Shown here piece by piece: positions 1 through 9,028 of a stretch of 64,000 nt of DNA. This stretch comes from Nitrososphaerota archaeon (lineage in GTDB: Archaea; Thermoproteota; Nitrososphaeria; Nitrososphaerales; Nitrosopumilaceae): positions 26,926-90,925 of the forward strand of contig JAPOVD010000006.1 of NCBI GenBank assembly GCA_026708305.1, in the 5' to 3' direction. The translations under genes were made by a program, and so were the position numbers. Below the pieces are notes generated by a model. That model worked only from the letters and a program-made list of their open reading frames with translations. It did no database searches and was not told the DNA's origin. Numbering within the stretch: position 1 is the first letter of the stretch; each line of letters begins with the position of its first letter.

Positions 1-812
1 TTTTGTTTGTATTCAATTAACTTTTTTATATCAAATCCAGATTTGTTTATTACGGCTCCCTTTGAATCGCTTACTGCAATTATTTTGGCACCCATTTTTT
101 CTAAATATTCTGCAACAAAAATTCCGGCATTTCCAAAGCCTTGAATTATTATACATGCTCCAGAAATTTTCATTTTTATGCTTTTTACAGCTTCCCTTAT
201 ACAATATACGCATCCTAACCCTGTAGCCACATCTCTCGCTAAAGAACCTCCTTGATTTATCGGCTTGCCTGTAATCACACTTGGTTCATATGTTCCATGC
301 AATTTACTAAAAGTGTCCATTATTTGTGTCATTTCGGTGCTTGTTGTGTATACATCTGGAGCTGGTATATCCTTTTTTGGACCTATGATTTCAGATATTG
401 CATAAGCAAACCTCCTAGTTATTCTTTCCATTTCACCAGCGCTTAATTTTTCTTTCTTTGGATTTACAAAAACACCACCTTTAGCACCTCCAAATGGAAC
501 ATCAATAATAGCACATTTCCATGTCATCCATGCAGATAATGCCATAACTTCACGTTCCATATATTCTACACCGCCATCTGGATCAAAAAACCTTATACCG
601 CCTTTATACGGTCCTCTATCATTATTATGTTGACTCCTAAACCCTGTAAATATTCTTATATTGCCATCGTCCATCTTCACAGGTAATTTAACTTTGAGTA
701 CTTTATTTGGTTGTTCTAAATATTGTCGTAATTCTTTGCTAATTCCTAATAGATCACATGCGTCATAAAGCTGCTGTGTCGCATTTTTCCAAGGATCTAA
801 TAAAGGTGCCAA
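1..812 (-). CDS. gdhA: Glutamate dehydrogenase, N-terminal part (runs off the left edge)
   Basis: Interconverts glutamate and 2-oxoglutarate plus ammonium in the cytosol, linking ammonium to amino-acid synthesis. About 270 codons are present; the NAD(P)-binding C-terminal part continues beyond base 1. Visible family features are the substrate-domain stretch GPYKGGIRF, the catalytic-lysine region PFGGAKGGV, the TSTEM segment, and the start of the Rossmann fold (IQGFGNAG). The only plausible start is TTG at 810-812, followed by Leu-Ala-Pro-Leu-Leu-Asp-Pro-Trp, which matches the family N-terminus. It is divergent from the 3-hydroxypropionyl-CoA synthetase gene across a 168-base intergenic region. 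Cofactor preference cannot be judged from this part. Confidence 0.95.
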   Translation of the reverse strand, partial: MAPLLDPWKNATQQLYDACDLLGISKELRQYLEQPNKVLKVKLPVKMDDGNIRIFTGFRSQHNNDRGPYKGGIRFFDPDGGVEYMEREVMALSAWMTWKCAIIDVPFGGAKGGVFVNPKKEKLSAGEMERITRRFAYAISEIIGPKKDIPAPDVYTTSTEMTQIMDTFSKLHGTYEPSVITGKPINQGGSLARDVATGLGCVYCIREAVKSIKMKISGACIIIQGFGNAGIFVAEYLEKMGAKIIAVSDSKGAVINKSGFDIKKLIEYKQ

Positions 813-840
813 GTGAATATAATTTGTTTATCTATGATCT

Positions 841-850
841 ATTTAAATTT
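841..850 (-). promoter_or_regulatory. TATA-like box upstream of gdhA
   Basis: AAATTTAAAT on the minus strand lies about 30 bases upstream of the TTG start at 812, the spacing expected for an archaeal TATA box serving a short-leader transcript. Position and composition are the only support in an AT-rich region. Confidence 0.4.
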
Positions 851-947
851 ATTACTTGAAGTTTGAATCTCATTTTCAACAAACAAATTAAAAATTCATT
901 AATTAATGTAAATACACTATTCATTAATTATGCTAATTTGATTAAAG

Positions 948-955
948 TTTAAATA
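948..955 (+). promoter_or_regulatory. TATA-like box upstream of 3-hydroxypropionyl-CoA synthetase
   Basis: TTTAAATA lies 26-33 bases before the ATG at 981, consistent with a nearly leaderless archaeal transcript. Called from sequence and spacing alone. Confidence 0.4.
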
Positions 956-980
956 ATAATTTATTGTTTGTTCGATAATC

Positions 981-3089
981 ATGGATTATGTTAAAAAAAT
1001 CTTTGATGATGCAATGAAAATGGATCATAAAATAATAACAGAAGACATATCTAAAACAATTTTAAAAAAATATGACATTTCTGTACCGGAATTTGCATTA
1101 GCCAAATCGTCAACAGAAGCTGTTAATGCAGCTAAAAAAATAGGTTTTCCATTGGTAATGAAAATAGTTTCTTCACAAATATTACATAAAACTGATGTAG
1201 GTGGAGTAAAAGTAGGTTTAAACAAAATAAAAGATGTAAAAAACACATTTGACGAAATGAGTAAGATCCCCGCAAAACAGGGTATTAAAAAGTTTGATGG
1301 CGTCCTGATCGAAAAAATGTCTCCTAACGGTATCGAATTAATAATAGGTCTGAAAAATGATCCTCAGTTCGGACCCACAGTTATGGTTGGATTGGGTGGT
1401 ATACTTACTGAAATATTCAAAGACGTATCATTTAGATTACTTCCAATCACAATCTCTGATGCAAAATCAATGTTACATGAATTGAAAAGCTTTAAACTAC
1501 TAAATGGATACAGAGGAAACGCACCAATAAATATAAAAATGCTTTCTAAAGCATTATTGCAAATTAGTAAGCTTGGAGTAGATAATGCAAATTATTATGA
1601 GAGTATAGATTTTAACCCAGTAATCTGTTATGAAAATTCTTATTATGTTGTGGATGCAAAAATAGTTCTTAATAAACAAATTAGAGCAAATTCTGTTTCA
1701 AAAAAGAAACCAAATTCTACTTTTATGGAGCAATTTTTTACACCCAGATCTATTGCATTAGTTGGAGCTTCATCGACACCTGGAAAAATAGGAAATTCTG
1801 TATTAGATAGTCTAGCTAAACATGATTATAAAGGTAAAGTTTATCCTATAAATCCTAAACAGAAAGAAATCTTGGGAATCAAGTGTTATCCTAGCTTAGA
1901 TAAAATACATGCTAATGTAGATTTGGTAGTAATTTGTGTAGATTTGTCTGTAATTCCACCGATAATAGAATCTTGCTCTAAAAAAAATATTCATAATGTT
2001 GTCATTGTTTCTGGAGGTGGAAAAGAACTTGGAGGAGAAAGAGCAGAATACGAAAAACAAATTAAAAACTTGTCTTCAAAATATAAAATCAGAATAATTG
2101 GACCTAATTGTATTGGCATGTTTAATGCAGCTAATAGACTTGATTGCGCGTTTCAGGGACAAGAAAGAATGATACGTTCAAAATTAGGACCTGTAGCATT
2201 TCTGTCTCAAAGTGGTACTATGGGAATTAGTTTCTTAGAAATAGCTGATTCATTTGGTTTATCCAAAATGATTAGCTACGGTAATAGATCTGATGTTGAT
2301 GAAGCAGACATGATATGGTATCTATCTGAAGATCCACAAACAAGAGTCATTGCATTATATGTAGAAGGATTCGGTGACGGTAGAAAATTCATTAATACTG
2401 CAAAACGAGTAATGAAAACAAAAAAAAAGCCAATAGTGATATGGAAAAGTGGTAGAACTTCTGCAGGTGCTAAACAAGCACAATCTCATACTGGTTCTCT
2501 AGGAGGTTCTAATGAAATTATTATGGGTGCATTTAAACAATTTGATATAATATCTGTCAATAGTTATCAAGAACTTACTGGAGTGGTAAAGGCTTTATCA
2601 TGGCAGCCTGCTGCAAAGGGTAATCGTGTTGCTTTATGCAGTAATGGTGCTGGACCAATGATTGGTGCAATAGATCATTTCGATAAGTTAGGACTGAAAT
2701 TAGCACAAGTAGGAAAAAAGACACTTCAAAATATGAGATCTCATTTTCCACCAACTTACGTAATAGGAAACGGTAATCCTATTGATGTTACTGGAGGTGC
2801 TAATGCCAGTGATTATAAATTTACTATAGAACAATTTATTGATGATCCTAATGTAGACATAATAATGCCCTGGTTTGTATTTCAAGACGATCCATTAGAA
2901 GAAACTATTATTCAGTATTTGTCTGAATTGAATGGCAAAAAACCAATACTTGTAGGAGGAAATGGCGGTCCTTATACACAAAAAATATCCAAATTAATTG
3001 AAAAAGAACACGTTCCAGTTTATGACGATATAAGAACATGGGTTGCTGCCGCATCAGCTTTGTCACAATGGGGTAAAAATAGTATATAG
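981..3089 (+). CDS. 3-Hydroxypropionyl-CoA synthetase (ADP-forming acyl-CoA synthetase family)
   Basis: ADP-forming acyl-CoA ligase of 702 residues with fused beta and alpha parts. An ATP-grasp domain (about 1-230) is followed by a CoA-binding Rossmann domain (about 250-375, starting RSIALVGAS) and a succinyl-CoA-ligase-like domain (about 395-690). The motif SQSGTMG near 409 and SHTGSLGG with the probable phosphorylated His503 are present. In Nitrosopumilus maritimus the ADP-forming 3-hydroxypropionyl-CoA synthetase is adjacent to the 3-hydroxypropionyl-CoA dehydratase, and the same adjacency occurs here (37-base gap), so I assign this energy-saving step of the 3HP/4HB CO2-fixation cycle. The paralogous 4-hydroxybutyryl-CoA synthetase is the main alternative; neighbourhood favours the call given. 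Confidence 0.85.
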   Translation: MDYVKKIFDDAMKMDHKIITEDISKTILKKYDISVPEFALAKSSTEAVNAAKKIGFPLVMKIVSSQILHKTDVGGVKVGLNKIKDVKNTFDEMSKIPAKQGIKKFDGVLIEKMSPNGIELIIGLKNDPQFGPTVMVGLGGILTEIFKDVSFRLLPITISDAKSMLHELKSFKLLNGYRGNAPINIKMLSKALLQISKLGVDNANYYESIDFNPVICYENSYYVVDAKIVLNKQIRANSVSKKKPNSTFMEQFFTPRSIALVGASSTPGKIGNSVLDSLAKHDYKGKVYPINPKQKEILGIKCYPSLDKIHANVDLVVICVDLSVIPPIIESCSKKNIHNVVIVSGGGKELGGERAEYEKQIKNLSSKYKIRIIGPNCIGMFNAANRLDCAFQGQERMIRSKLGPVAFLSQSGTMGISFLEIADSFGLSKMISYGNRSDVDEADMIWYLSEDPQTRVIALYVEGFGDGRKFINTAKRVMKTKKKPIVIWKSGRTSAGAKQAQSHTGSLGGSNEIIMGAFKQFDIISVNSYQELTGVVKALSWQPAAKGNRVALCSNGAGPMIGAIDHFDKLGLKLAQVGKKTLQNMRSHFPPTYVIGNGNPIDVTGGANASDYKFTIEQFIDDPNVDIIMPWFVFQDDPLEETIIQYLSELNGKKPILVGGNGGPYTQKISKLIEKEHVPVYDDIRTWVAAASALSQWGKNSI

Positions 3090-3126
3090 TATAAACACTT
3101 AAGTCTCATACTGCTAATCAATCCTC

Positions 3127-3897
3127 ATGTCATTACTCATCACATCGATCGATGAAAGCGGAATTTGTTTAATTAAAATAAATAGACCTGATAAACTTAA
3201 CGCAATGAATGTGGATGTCGCAAATGAGCTTATAAAATTCTTAAATGAAATAGAAAATAATGAAACCGTGAAAGTTATTGTAATAACAGGTGTCGGTAAT
3301 AAAGCTTTTTCTGCAGGAGCTGATATAGAATATATGTACAAAATATCAGCTGATCAATCTGAACAATATGCAAAATTAGGACAATTATTAACTACAACAG
3401 TAGAAAACATAAAACAACCTACAATTGCTGCAATAAATGGATTTGCATTAGGTGGAGGATGCGAGCTTGCATTATCTTGTGATATCCGATTAGCTTCTAA
3501 TAATGCTCAAATGGGACAACCTGAAGTTACTTTAGGTATACCACCTGGTTGGGGAGGAACACAGCGTTTAATGAAAATAATTGGAATGGCAAAATCCAAA
3601 GAACTTATTTTTAGTGGGAGATTGGTTAATGCTAATGAAGCTCAGTCTATTGGTCTAGTTAATGATATTGTTGAACCTGATCTATTGTTGGATCAATCTA
3701 TAAAAATGGCAAAAATAATAGCTGCCAATTCTGTGATGGGAGTTCGTATGTCTAAAATAGCTATTAATAAAGGCAGTAATACAGATTTGAACACTGGTCT
3801 CAATATAGAATTATTGGCATGGAGAAATTGTTTTACACATGAAGATAGAAAAAACAGAATGGAAGAATTTGTTAATAAATCAAAAAAACCCAAATAA
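3127..3897 (+). CDS. 3-Hydroxypropionyl-CoA dehydratase / crotonyl-CoA hydratase (crotonase family)
   Basis: Crotonase-fold enzyme, 256 residues. The oxyanion-hole segment [10 protein letters not shown] (about 61-70) and both catalytic glutamates are visible: Glu113 in GGGCELAL and Glu133 in GQPEVTLG. In thaumarchaea a single promiscuous enzyme of this family is reported to dehydrate 3-hydroxypropionyl-CoA to acryloyl-CoA and to hydrate crotonyl-CoA, serving both halves of the 3HP/4HB cycle. The neighbouring ADP-forming synthetase would supply 3-hydroxypropionyl-CoA, so the pair catalyses consecutive steps. Sequence alone only proves the enoyl-CoA hydratase family; the physiological role is inferred from this context. 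Confidence 0.88.
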   Translation: MSLLITSIDESGICLIKINRPDKLNAMNVDVANELIKFLNEIENNETVKVIVITGVGNKAFSAGADIEYMYKISADQSEQYAKLGQLLTTTVENIKQPTIAAINGFALGGGCELALSCDIRLASNNAQMGQPEVTLGIPPGWGGTQRLMKIIGMAKSKELIFSGRLVNANEAQSIGLVNDIVEPDLLLDQSIKMAKIIAANSVMGVRMSKIAINKGSNTDLNTGLNIELLAWRNCFTHEDRKNRMEEFVNKSKKPK

Positions 3898-3947
3898 TTT
3901 TTTGGTTGGAAAGATTATTATAGTTATGGTATTCAATATTTATTAGT

Positions 3948-4301
3948 ATGATTAATGATTGTAATACACAAAAAATTATTACTGTTACTCCTAAAGCTGC
4001 AGAAAAAATACAAGAATTCATGAAAGATGAAAAAGATAATCCTGAATATTTGAGAGTATATGTTCAAGGTGGTGGTTGTTCTGGTCTTTCATATGGTATG
4101 GGTTTTGAATCTAAACCAGATCATGATGATAAGATCATAGAAGAGCAAGGCGTGAAGCTGCTTGTTGATAGTTATAGCGAAGAACATTTGAAAGGTGCTA
4201 ACGTTGATTATATCGAAAGTTTAATGGGTTCTGGTTTTAAAATAAATAATCCTAACGTAACAAAATCATGTTCTTGTGGACATTCGTTTAGCACAGAATA
4301 A
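3948..4301 (+). CDS. HesB/IscA-type iron-sulfur cluster assembly protein
   Basis: A-type Fe-S carrier of 117 residues. The three conserved cysteines are present: Cys44 in GGGCSGL and Cys108/Cys110 in the C-terminal CSCGHSF motif. It would deliver clusters to Fe-S proteins, of which this window encodes several (quinolinate synthase, methylthiotransferase, family-4 uracil glycosylase). It follows the CO2-fixation dehydratase by 50 bases on the same strand. ErpA-like and IscA-like roles cannot be separated from sequence. Confidence 0.92.
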   Translation: MINDCNTQKIITVTPKAAEKIQEFMKDEKDNPEYLRVYVQGGGCSGLSYGMGFESKPDHDDKIIEEQGVKLLVDSYSEEHLKGANVDYIESLMGSGFKINNPNVTKSCSCGHSFSTE

Positions 4302-4391
4302 AGCTATATTTGTGTTAAATAAGTTACGTATTTAATTAACTTTAATTCATTAATATGTGTACACAAAACTGATATTTGAGGAGTTGTTAAC

Positions 4392-5537
4392 GTGTTGCCA
4401 CAATCGGGAATTGTTAAATATAATGTTAGATTATCTTTTGAAGTAGATGGATTAGTAGAACGAGCTGATCTTATTGGCGCTATATTTGGTCAAACAGAAG
4501 GATTATTGGGACCAGAAATGAATCTTAATGAGCTACAAAGAATATCTAAAGTAGGAAGAATAGAAGTAAATACATCCACTACTACTAATACTACTTTGGG
4601 AAGCGCACTTATTCCTATGAGCACTGACATTGACACTTGTGCTTTATTAGCTGCTGCTATTGAAAGTATAGACAAAGTAGGTCCATTTGATTGTCATTTT
4701 AAATTGATATCTATAGATGACGTTAGAGCTTCCAAAAAAGATGACATAGTAAGACGTGCTAAAGAAATTAAACAGAAATGGTCCACCAAAACTATAAGTG
4801 AGGGAGATACAATGTTGAAAGTAATACATGAATCCAGCTCTAACAAATTAACCACATATGGTAAAGAAAAACTACCATGTGGACCTGGTATATTTAACTC
4901 AAATTGGATAGTATTGGTTGAAGGGAGAGCAGATGTGATAAATCTTCTTAGATCTGGATACGATAATGCTATTGCAATAGAAGGAGCCAAAATAGATGAA
5001 TCTATAAAAGAATTATGCGATTCTAAAGACAAAGTTGTAGCATTCTTAGATGGTGATAGAGCAGGTGGATTTATACTAAAAGAATTAAAATCTATTGTGC
5101 ACATAGATGTGATACATCGTGCTTACGATGGAGTGGAAGTAGAAGAATTAACACCACAACAAATTGTTGATATTCTTAAAAACACATCTAATGAGCTAAA
5201 TCAAAATTCTAAATATAATAATATTGATGAAAATACACAAATTGTAGATTTAGTAACTAAGATTTATCCTAAATTAAATGAAACATTAGAAGCTATAGCA
5301 ATAGACGATAATCAAAAAGAAGTTTTTAAAGTTCCAATTAGCGAATTAGTGAATAAATTATCAACACACACTAGCATAAAATATCTTATTTTGGATGGAA
5401 TAATAACACAGAGGTTGTTGGATGAAGCGAAGCAAATTGGCATTAATTATATAGTAGGTCATAGGATCGCTAAATTGGATAACAGTAATGGAATGTATCT
5501 AAAAACATTTTCTCAATTAGGTTTGACATCAAATTAA
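4392..5537 (+). CDS. dnaG: Archaeal DnaG-type primase/exosome subunit
   Basis: Archaeal DnaG homologue, 381 residues. The TOPRIM domain starts near residue 171, with the catalytic glutamate in LVEGRAD (about 177) and the acidic pair in FLDGDRAGG (about 220-222). The N-terminal stretch containing GQTEGLLGPE is typical of the archaeal form. In archaea this protein is mainly found as an exosome subunit that confers poly(A) preference, and primase activity has been shown for some members. The start is GTG at 4392, with TTG as the next codon; a purine-rich GAGGAG lies about 10 bases upstream. Its stop overlaps the ribK start by one base (TAATG), implying co-transcription. Confidence 0.93.
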   Translation: MLPQSGIVKYNVRLSFEVDGLVERADLIGAIFGQTEGLLGPEMNLNELQRISKVGRIEVNTSTTTNTTLGSALIPMSTDIDTCALLAAAIESIDKVGPFDCHFKLISIDDVRASKKDDIVRRAKEIKQKWSTKTISEGDTMLKVIHESSSNKLTTYGKEKLPCGPGIFNSNWIVLVEGRADVINLLRSGYDNAIAIEGAKIDESIKELCDSKDKVVAFLDGDRAGGFILKELKSIVHIDVIHRAYDGVEVEELTPQQIVDILKNTSNELNQNSKYNNIDENTQIVDLVTKIYPKLNETLEAIAIDDNQKEVFKVPISELVNKLSTHTSIKYLILDGIITQRLLDEAKQIGINYIVGHRIAKLDNSNGMYLKTFSQLGLTSN

Positions 5538-6223
5538 TGATAAATCTAAAAATACAACATCTTATGACACTTATGTACTTGCTAACAATAGGAGCAAAAA
5601 ATAATTTTAGGCCGATTACTACCATCTCACTTGGTAAGCATATTAATAAATCCCAACAGGCCGCATCTAAACATCTATCTGAACTAGAAAAAAACAAATA
5701 CATTAAAAGAATAACAAGAGGTAAAAATACATATGTTAAGATTACTGATAATGGTTACAATGAAATAAAAACGATGTCTAATTTGCTGAACAATAGCCTC
5801 AGTTCTTCATTGTTATCATTCATAGAGTTACAAGGATTGTTGATTTCAGGTATGGGTGAAGGTGCATATTATATGTCTTTACGTGGCTATACGGATCAAT
5901 TTAAATCAAAGATAGGCTACATCCCATTTCCTGGAACCTTAAATATCAAGCTAAATGATGTAATATACTTAGATACAATTAAACAAATATGTGAATCAAA
6001 ATGTATAGTCATCAATGGATTTTCAGATGGTATAAGAACTTATGGTTGGGTAAAATGTTTTAAAGCTATTATGAATAAATCTATAGACTGTCATTTGATC
6101 TTTTTAGAACGTACTCATCATGATAATTCTATCATAGAATTAATTTCCAAGCAAAATCTACGTCAATATGCTAATATATCTAACAATTCAAAAGTTACAA
6201 TCAAGATTCCTGTTTATGATTAA
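5537..6223 (+). CDS. ribK: CTP-dependent riboflavin kinase with N-terminal winged helix
   Basis: Makes FMN from riboflavin using CTP in the archaeal manner. Of 228 residues, about 1-95 form a MarR-like winged helix (SQQAASKHLSELEKN), and the C-terminal part carries RibK features: GMGEGAYYMSLRGY and the PFPGTLNIKL segment. The fusion of DNA-binding and kinase domains occurs in other archaea and suggests self-regulation by flavin, although no operator is visible. It is translationally coupled to dnaG through TAATG. Its 3' end overlaps the convergent FAD synthetase gene by 23 bases, placing the two successive flavin-cofactor enzymes tail to tail. Confidence 0.92.
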   Translation: MINLKIQHLMTLMYLLTIGAKNNFRPITTISLGKHINKSQQAASKHLSELEKNKYIKRITRGKNTYVKITDNGYNEIKTMSNLLNNSLSSSLLSFIELQGLLISGMGEGAYYMSLRGYTDQFKSKIGYIPFPGTLNIKLNDVIYLDTIKQICESKCIVINGFSDGIRTYGWVKCFKAIMNKSIDCHLIFLERTHHDNSIIELISKQNLRQYANISNNSKVTIKIPVYD

Positions 6224-6833
6224 TCTTATATTTTGTTTCTATTTTTGAACTAGAAATCTCTGGTACCGGAGAAAAAAGTCTTGTAATTTCAACATTTAAG
6301 TTCAATTTTTTACATTCTTCTATGATGGATTTTTCTTGATGTAGTTGATCGTATCCTAGAGCAATAATTTCTGGGTTTATATTTTTAACTGTTATAAACA
6401 TATTGTTTTCGTTGCCAATAATCCCAAAATCTACCATTTTTAATGAATTAATTAATAGACATCTTTGTTTTTGATTATGTAAAGATGATTTTTTCTTTAA
6501 TGTTAGTACCGTCTTATCAGTTGCTACTACTACGATCAAAATGTCTCCTAATGATTTGGCTAAATTTAGAGTATGTATATGTCCTGGATGAATTATATCA
6601 AAAACTCCCCCAGTTAATATTACTTTTATAGACGCTCTACCTTTGTTTGTTAATGTTTGTTTGTCACTATCTACAAACTCATTTTTTATAAGATTCTTTA
6701 ATCTTAAATTTATACAATCTTCAATATAGCTGTTTTTGTTTACATCCATAAATTTAGTAAATTTTAAAGTCTTTGCTATTGAATTTACATATATTGAAGA
6801 CATAATAATTTTGTCTATTTTGTTCAATTTCAA
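6201..6833 (-). CDS. ribL: FAD synthetase (RibL-type adenylyltransferase)
   Basis: Nucleotidyltransferase of the cytidylyltransferase superfamily, 210 residues. The signature GGVFDIIHPGH (near residue 76) with the HxGH motif marks the active site, and archaeal RibL proteins of this type adenylate FMN to FAD. The first 65 or so residues precede the catalytic domain and look helical, possibly winged-helix-like. It is the last gene of a long minus-strand run beginning at argG, 26 bases after dphB. A glycerol-phosphate or other cytidylyltransferase is possible from the motif alone, but the convergent riboflavin kinase gene argues for RibL. Confidence 0.82.
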   Translation of the reverse strand: MKLNKIDKIIMSSIYVNSIAKTLKFTKFMDVNKNSYIEDCINLRLKNLIKNEFVDSDKQTLTNKGRASIKVILTGGVFDIIHPGHIHTLNLAKSLGDILIVVVATDKTVLTLKKKSSLHNQKQRCLLINSLKMVDFGIIGNENNMFITVKNINPEIIALGYDQLHQEKSIIEECKKLNLNVEITRLFSPVPEISSSKIETKYKINHKQES

Positions 6834-6859
6834 TTATATTCACTAATATTATTATGGCA

Positions 6860-7900
6860 TCAATCAAATCTTTTAAGTTTTGCATTATTATGAATTGCAA
6901 TTAACGCATCGATTAATCCTTCTGCATATCCAATACTTAACATTGCTATTTCATTATGTCCATCTGAAAAAAAATTCTCAGCATCTTTTGCATATGATTC
7001 TGCATTTTCTATTATGTTTAATAATTTTTTTTCATTATAATGAAGTTTTAACTGTTTTGACACAATATTTAATTTTGGAACGTATTTATTTAATAGCCGT
7101 TCTGTTGTTGTTTGTATTTTGTCAGAATTACTCTGTGGTGGATCCACACATGTAAGCAAATTTTTTATTGCGTCATATTCTGTAAAATGTAAGTTTCCTA
7201 TTATTATTATGGTATGTGGAGGCTCGTTAAAATCAATTTTGAGTAAATTTGATATTTTGCCTGCTATTATATTCTGATTGTCCAAACCCACACGTGAAGC
7301 AACAATCGCATACGTAGACTCATTTATAATGTTTGTTTTGTGTACTTTTTCTATCTTTAATAAATTTTTTAAAGCAATTTTTGGATCCAAAAAAAAATTT
7401 TTTTCGTGGTTAAATTCTAAAAGCAAAACACTATGATTATTTTCTATCATGTTTTTATAAATGACATTATACGGAGTCATCATCATTTTTAATTCGTTTG
7501 TTATAGTAGCTACTCGTCCTATTTTATAATAATGTAATCCACATTCTCCAACAATAGCTGTTATGGATGAAGATGCATGAATCGTTTTGGTTATTATTTT
7601 TTCTTTATTTGCCCTAATTCTCAGATCATAATGAGTGGTAGCTATATATGGATCTCCATAAGTTAAAATTGTGACATTATCGTGTTTTGCTTGTTCTAAA
7701 ATTTCATTCCCATCTTCTATGAACCATCGTTTTGTTAGTATGACATTGGGACTTAATTTTTTAATATTGTTTATGGTGATAACATTAATTGGACTTGTAA
7801 ATTGTTCTAAATATACAAAACGTGATTTTTTGATTATATTTATAGAGTATAATGGTAATGATCCATACCCGCTTATTCCGATTCCTATAAAATAAAGCAT
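6860..7900 (-). CDS. dphB: Diphthine synthase fused to a DUF357-like domain
   Basis: AdoMet-dependent methyltransferase that methylates the modified histidine of elongation factor 2 during diphthamide synthesis. Residues 1 to about 250 match the DphB tetrapyrrole-methylase fold (MLYFIGIGISGYG, the YLEQFTSP segment, GDPYIATTH). The protein is 346 residues, roughly 85 more than usual. The extra C-terminus (about 265-340) is helical and contains AESYAKDAENFFSDG followed by IGYAEGLIDAL, which resembles the small archaeal DUF357 family. There is no stop or frameshift between the parts. It abuts lysK, so it appears to be transcribed with the lysine/arginine genes. Confidence 0.88.
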   Translation of the reverse strand: MLYFIGIGISGYGSLPLYSINIIKKSRFVYLEQFTSPINVITINNIKKLSPNVILTKRWFIEDGNEILEQAKHDNVTILTYGDPYIATTHYDLRIRANKEKIITKTIHASSSITAIVGECGLHYYKIGRVATITNELKMMMTPYNVIYKNMIENNHSVLLLEFNHEKNFFLDPKIALKNLLKIEKVHKTNIINESTYAIVASRVGLDNQNIIAGKISNLLKIDFNEPPHTIIIIGNLHFTEYDAIKNLLTCVDPPQSNSDKIQTTTERLLNKYVPKLNIVSKQLKLHYNEKKLLNIIENAESYAKDAENFFSDGHNEIAMLSIGYAEGLIDALIAIHNNAKLKRFD

Positions 7901-9025
7901 TTAATTTCTTTTGTCATGCAATCTTTTCAAATGCAATAGACTTTCACATAGAATTGTTATTCCTTTCAAGTACTCACTAATAGATATCTTTTCATTCAAT
8001 GTGTGCGAATCATGTGGGTTTCCTGGACCATATGATATTATAGGTATTTTCGTCTGATTACCAATTATGTTCATATCCCCAGTTCCTGTTTTTCTTATTA
8101 ATATTGGATGTTTATTTTCCACGTTCAATATACCCAAAGTAAAAGCTCGTATTAATAATGAATTATGAGATGTTTCAAATGGTTCTGTTTCGTCTAATAT
8201 GGAATAAAATATCTCAGTTTTTCGTTCTTCAGAAACACGCGAAATTAAATTTGCTAATTTTTCTTCAATATGTTTGCAATTTGTATTTACTGGTATCCTT
8301 ATGTCTAATGTAACATAACATTCTTTTGGTGTTACATTGTGGCTACTGCCTCCTTTAATTTCAGTGATAGTTGCTGTTATAATCATACTCTTTTTTTTAT
8401 CATCTTGGCCGTGTTCTAATAATTCCTTTAGTTTGGATGATGTTATGATCGCTTCTTCTATTGCATTTTTTGATAGCCATGGTGCACTTGCATGGGCACT
8501 ATTTTTGACATTGATTCTTAGATTTATTGCTAATCTTCCTTTATATGAAACTGTTATTTGTTTCAATCCACTAGGCTCTCCAAATATTGCGTAATCAAAA
8601 TCATGTTTTTGCTTCATAATATTCTTTATTCCTGTAGCGTTACCTTCTTCATCAACTACGCCTATTAAGGTGATAGTTCCTACATTTTTTTTTATTGATG
8701 CGGTAGCTAATAACATAGTAATTAACGAGGTTTTTGCATCTGATGCACCTCTACCAAATAACTTATCCCCGTCTTTTCTTACTTTTATTTCTCCTGGAAC
8801 TGTATCCATATGACCACATAATAAAATCTTTGGAGATCCAGAACCTTTTTTAGCTATAATATTACCAACATCATCAATTTTAATATCATTAAATCCCAAG
8901 TTATCGCATTGTTCTGCTAAAAATTCTGCTAACGGTTTTTCTCTTAGTGACGGCGTGTATATCTTTAATGATTTTTCTAATAATTTGATTGCAAATTGTG
9001 AATCTGGAACAGCAAATGAATCCAA
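7901..9025 (-). CDS. lysK: [LysW]-lysine / [LysW]-ornithine hydrolase (M20 family)
   Basis: Zinc-dependent M20-family amidohydrolase that releases lysine or ornithine from the LysW carrier, the last step of the carrier-bound pathway. Of 374 residues, the metal-binding elements are visible: GHMDTVPG, GRGASDAKTS and VVDEEGN, plus the C-terminal PHDSHTLNE segment. Placement three bases after lysX and within the LysW cluster distinguishes it from ArgE or DapE homologues. A single copy in the cluster implies that it serves both the lysine and arginine branches, as reported for Sulfolobus. Confidence 0.9.
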   Translation of the reverse strand: MDSFAVPDSQFAIKLLEKSLKIYTPSLREKPLAEFLAEQCDNLGFNDIKIDDVGNIIAKKGSGSPKILLCGHMDTVPGEIKVRKDGDKLFGRGASDAKTSLITMLLATASIKKNVGTITLIGVVDEEGNATGIKNIMKQKHDFDYAIFGEPSGLKQITVSYKGRLAINLRINVKNSAHASAPWLSKNAIEEAIITSSKLKELLEHGQDDKKKSMIITATITEIKGGSSHNVTPKECYVTLDIRIPVNTNCKHIEEKLANLISRVSEERKTEIFYSILDETEPFETSHNSLLIRAFTLGILNVENKHPILIRKTGTGDMNIIGNQTKIPIISYGPGNPHDSHTLNEKISISEYLKGITILCESLLHLKRLHDKRN

Positions 9026-9028
9026 TTT

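Noticed and set aside
31..213. 60-codon ORF on the minus strand at the left edge
   Set aside because: It is in a different frame from the clearly conserved glutamate dehydrogenase that covers the same bases.
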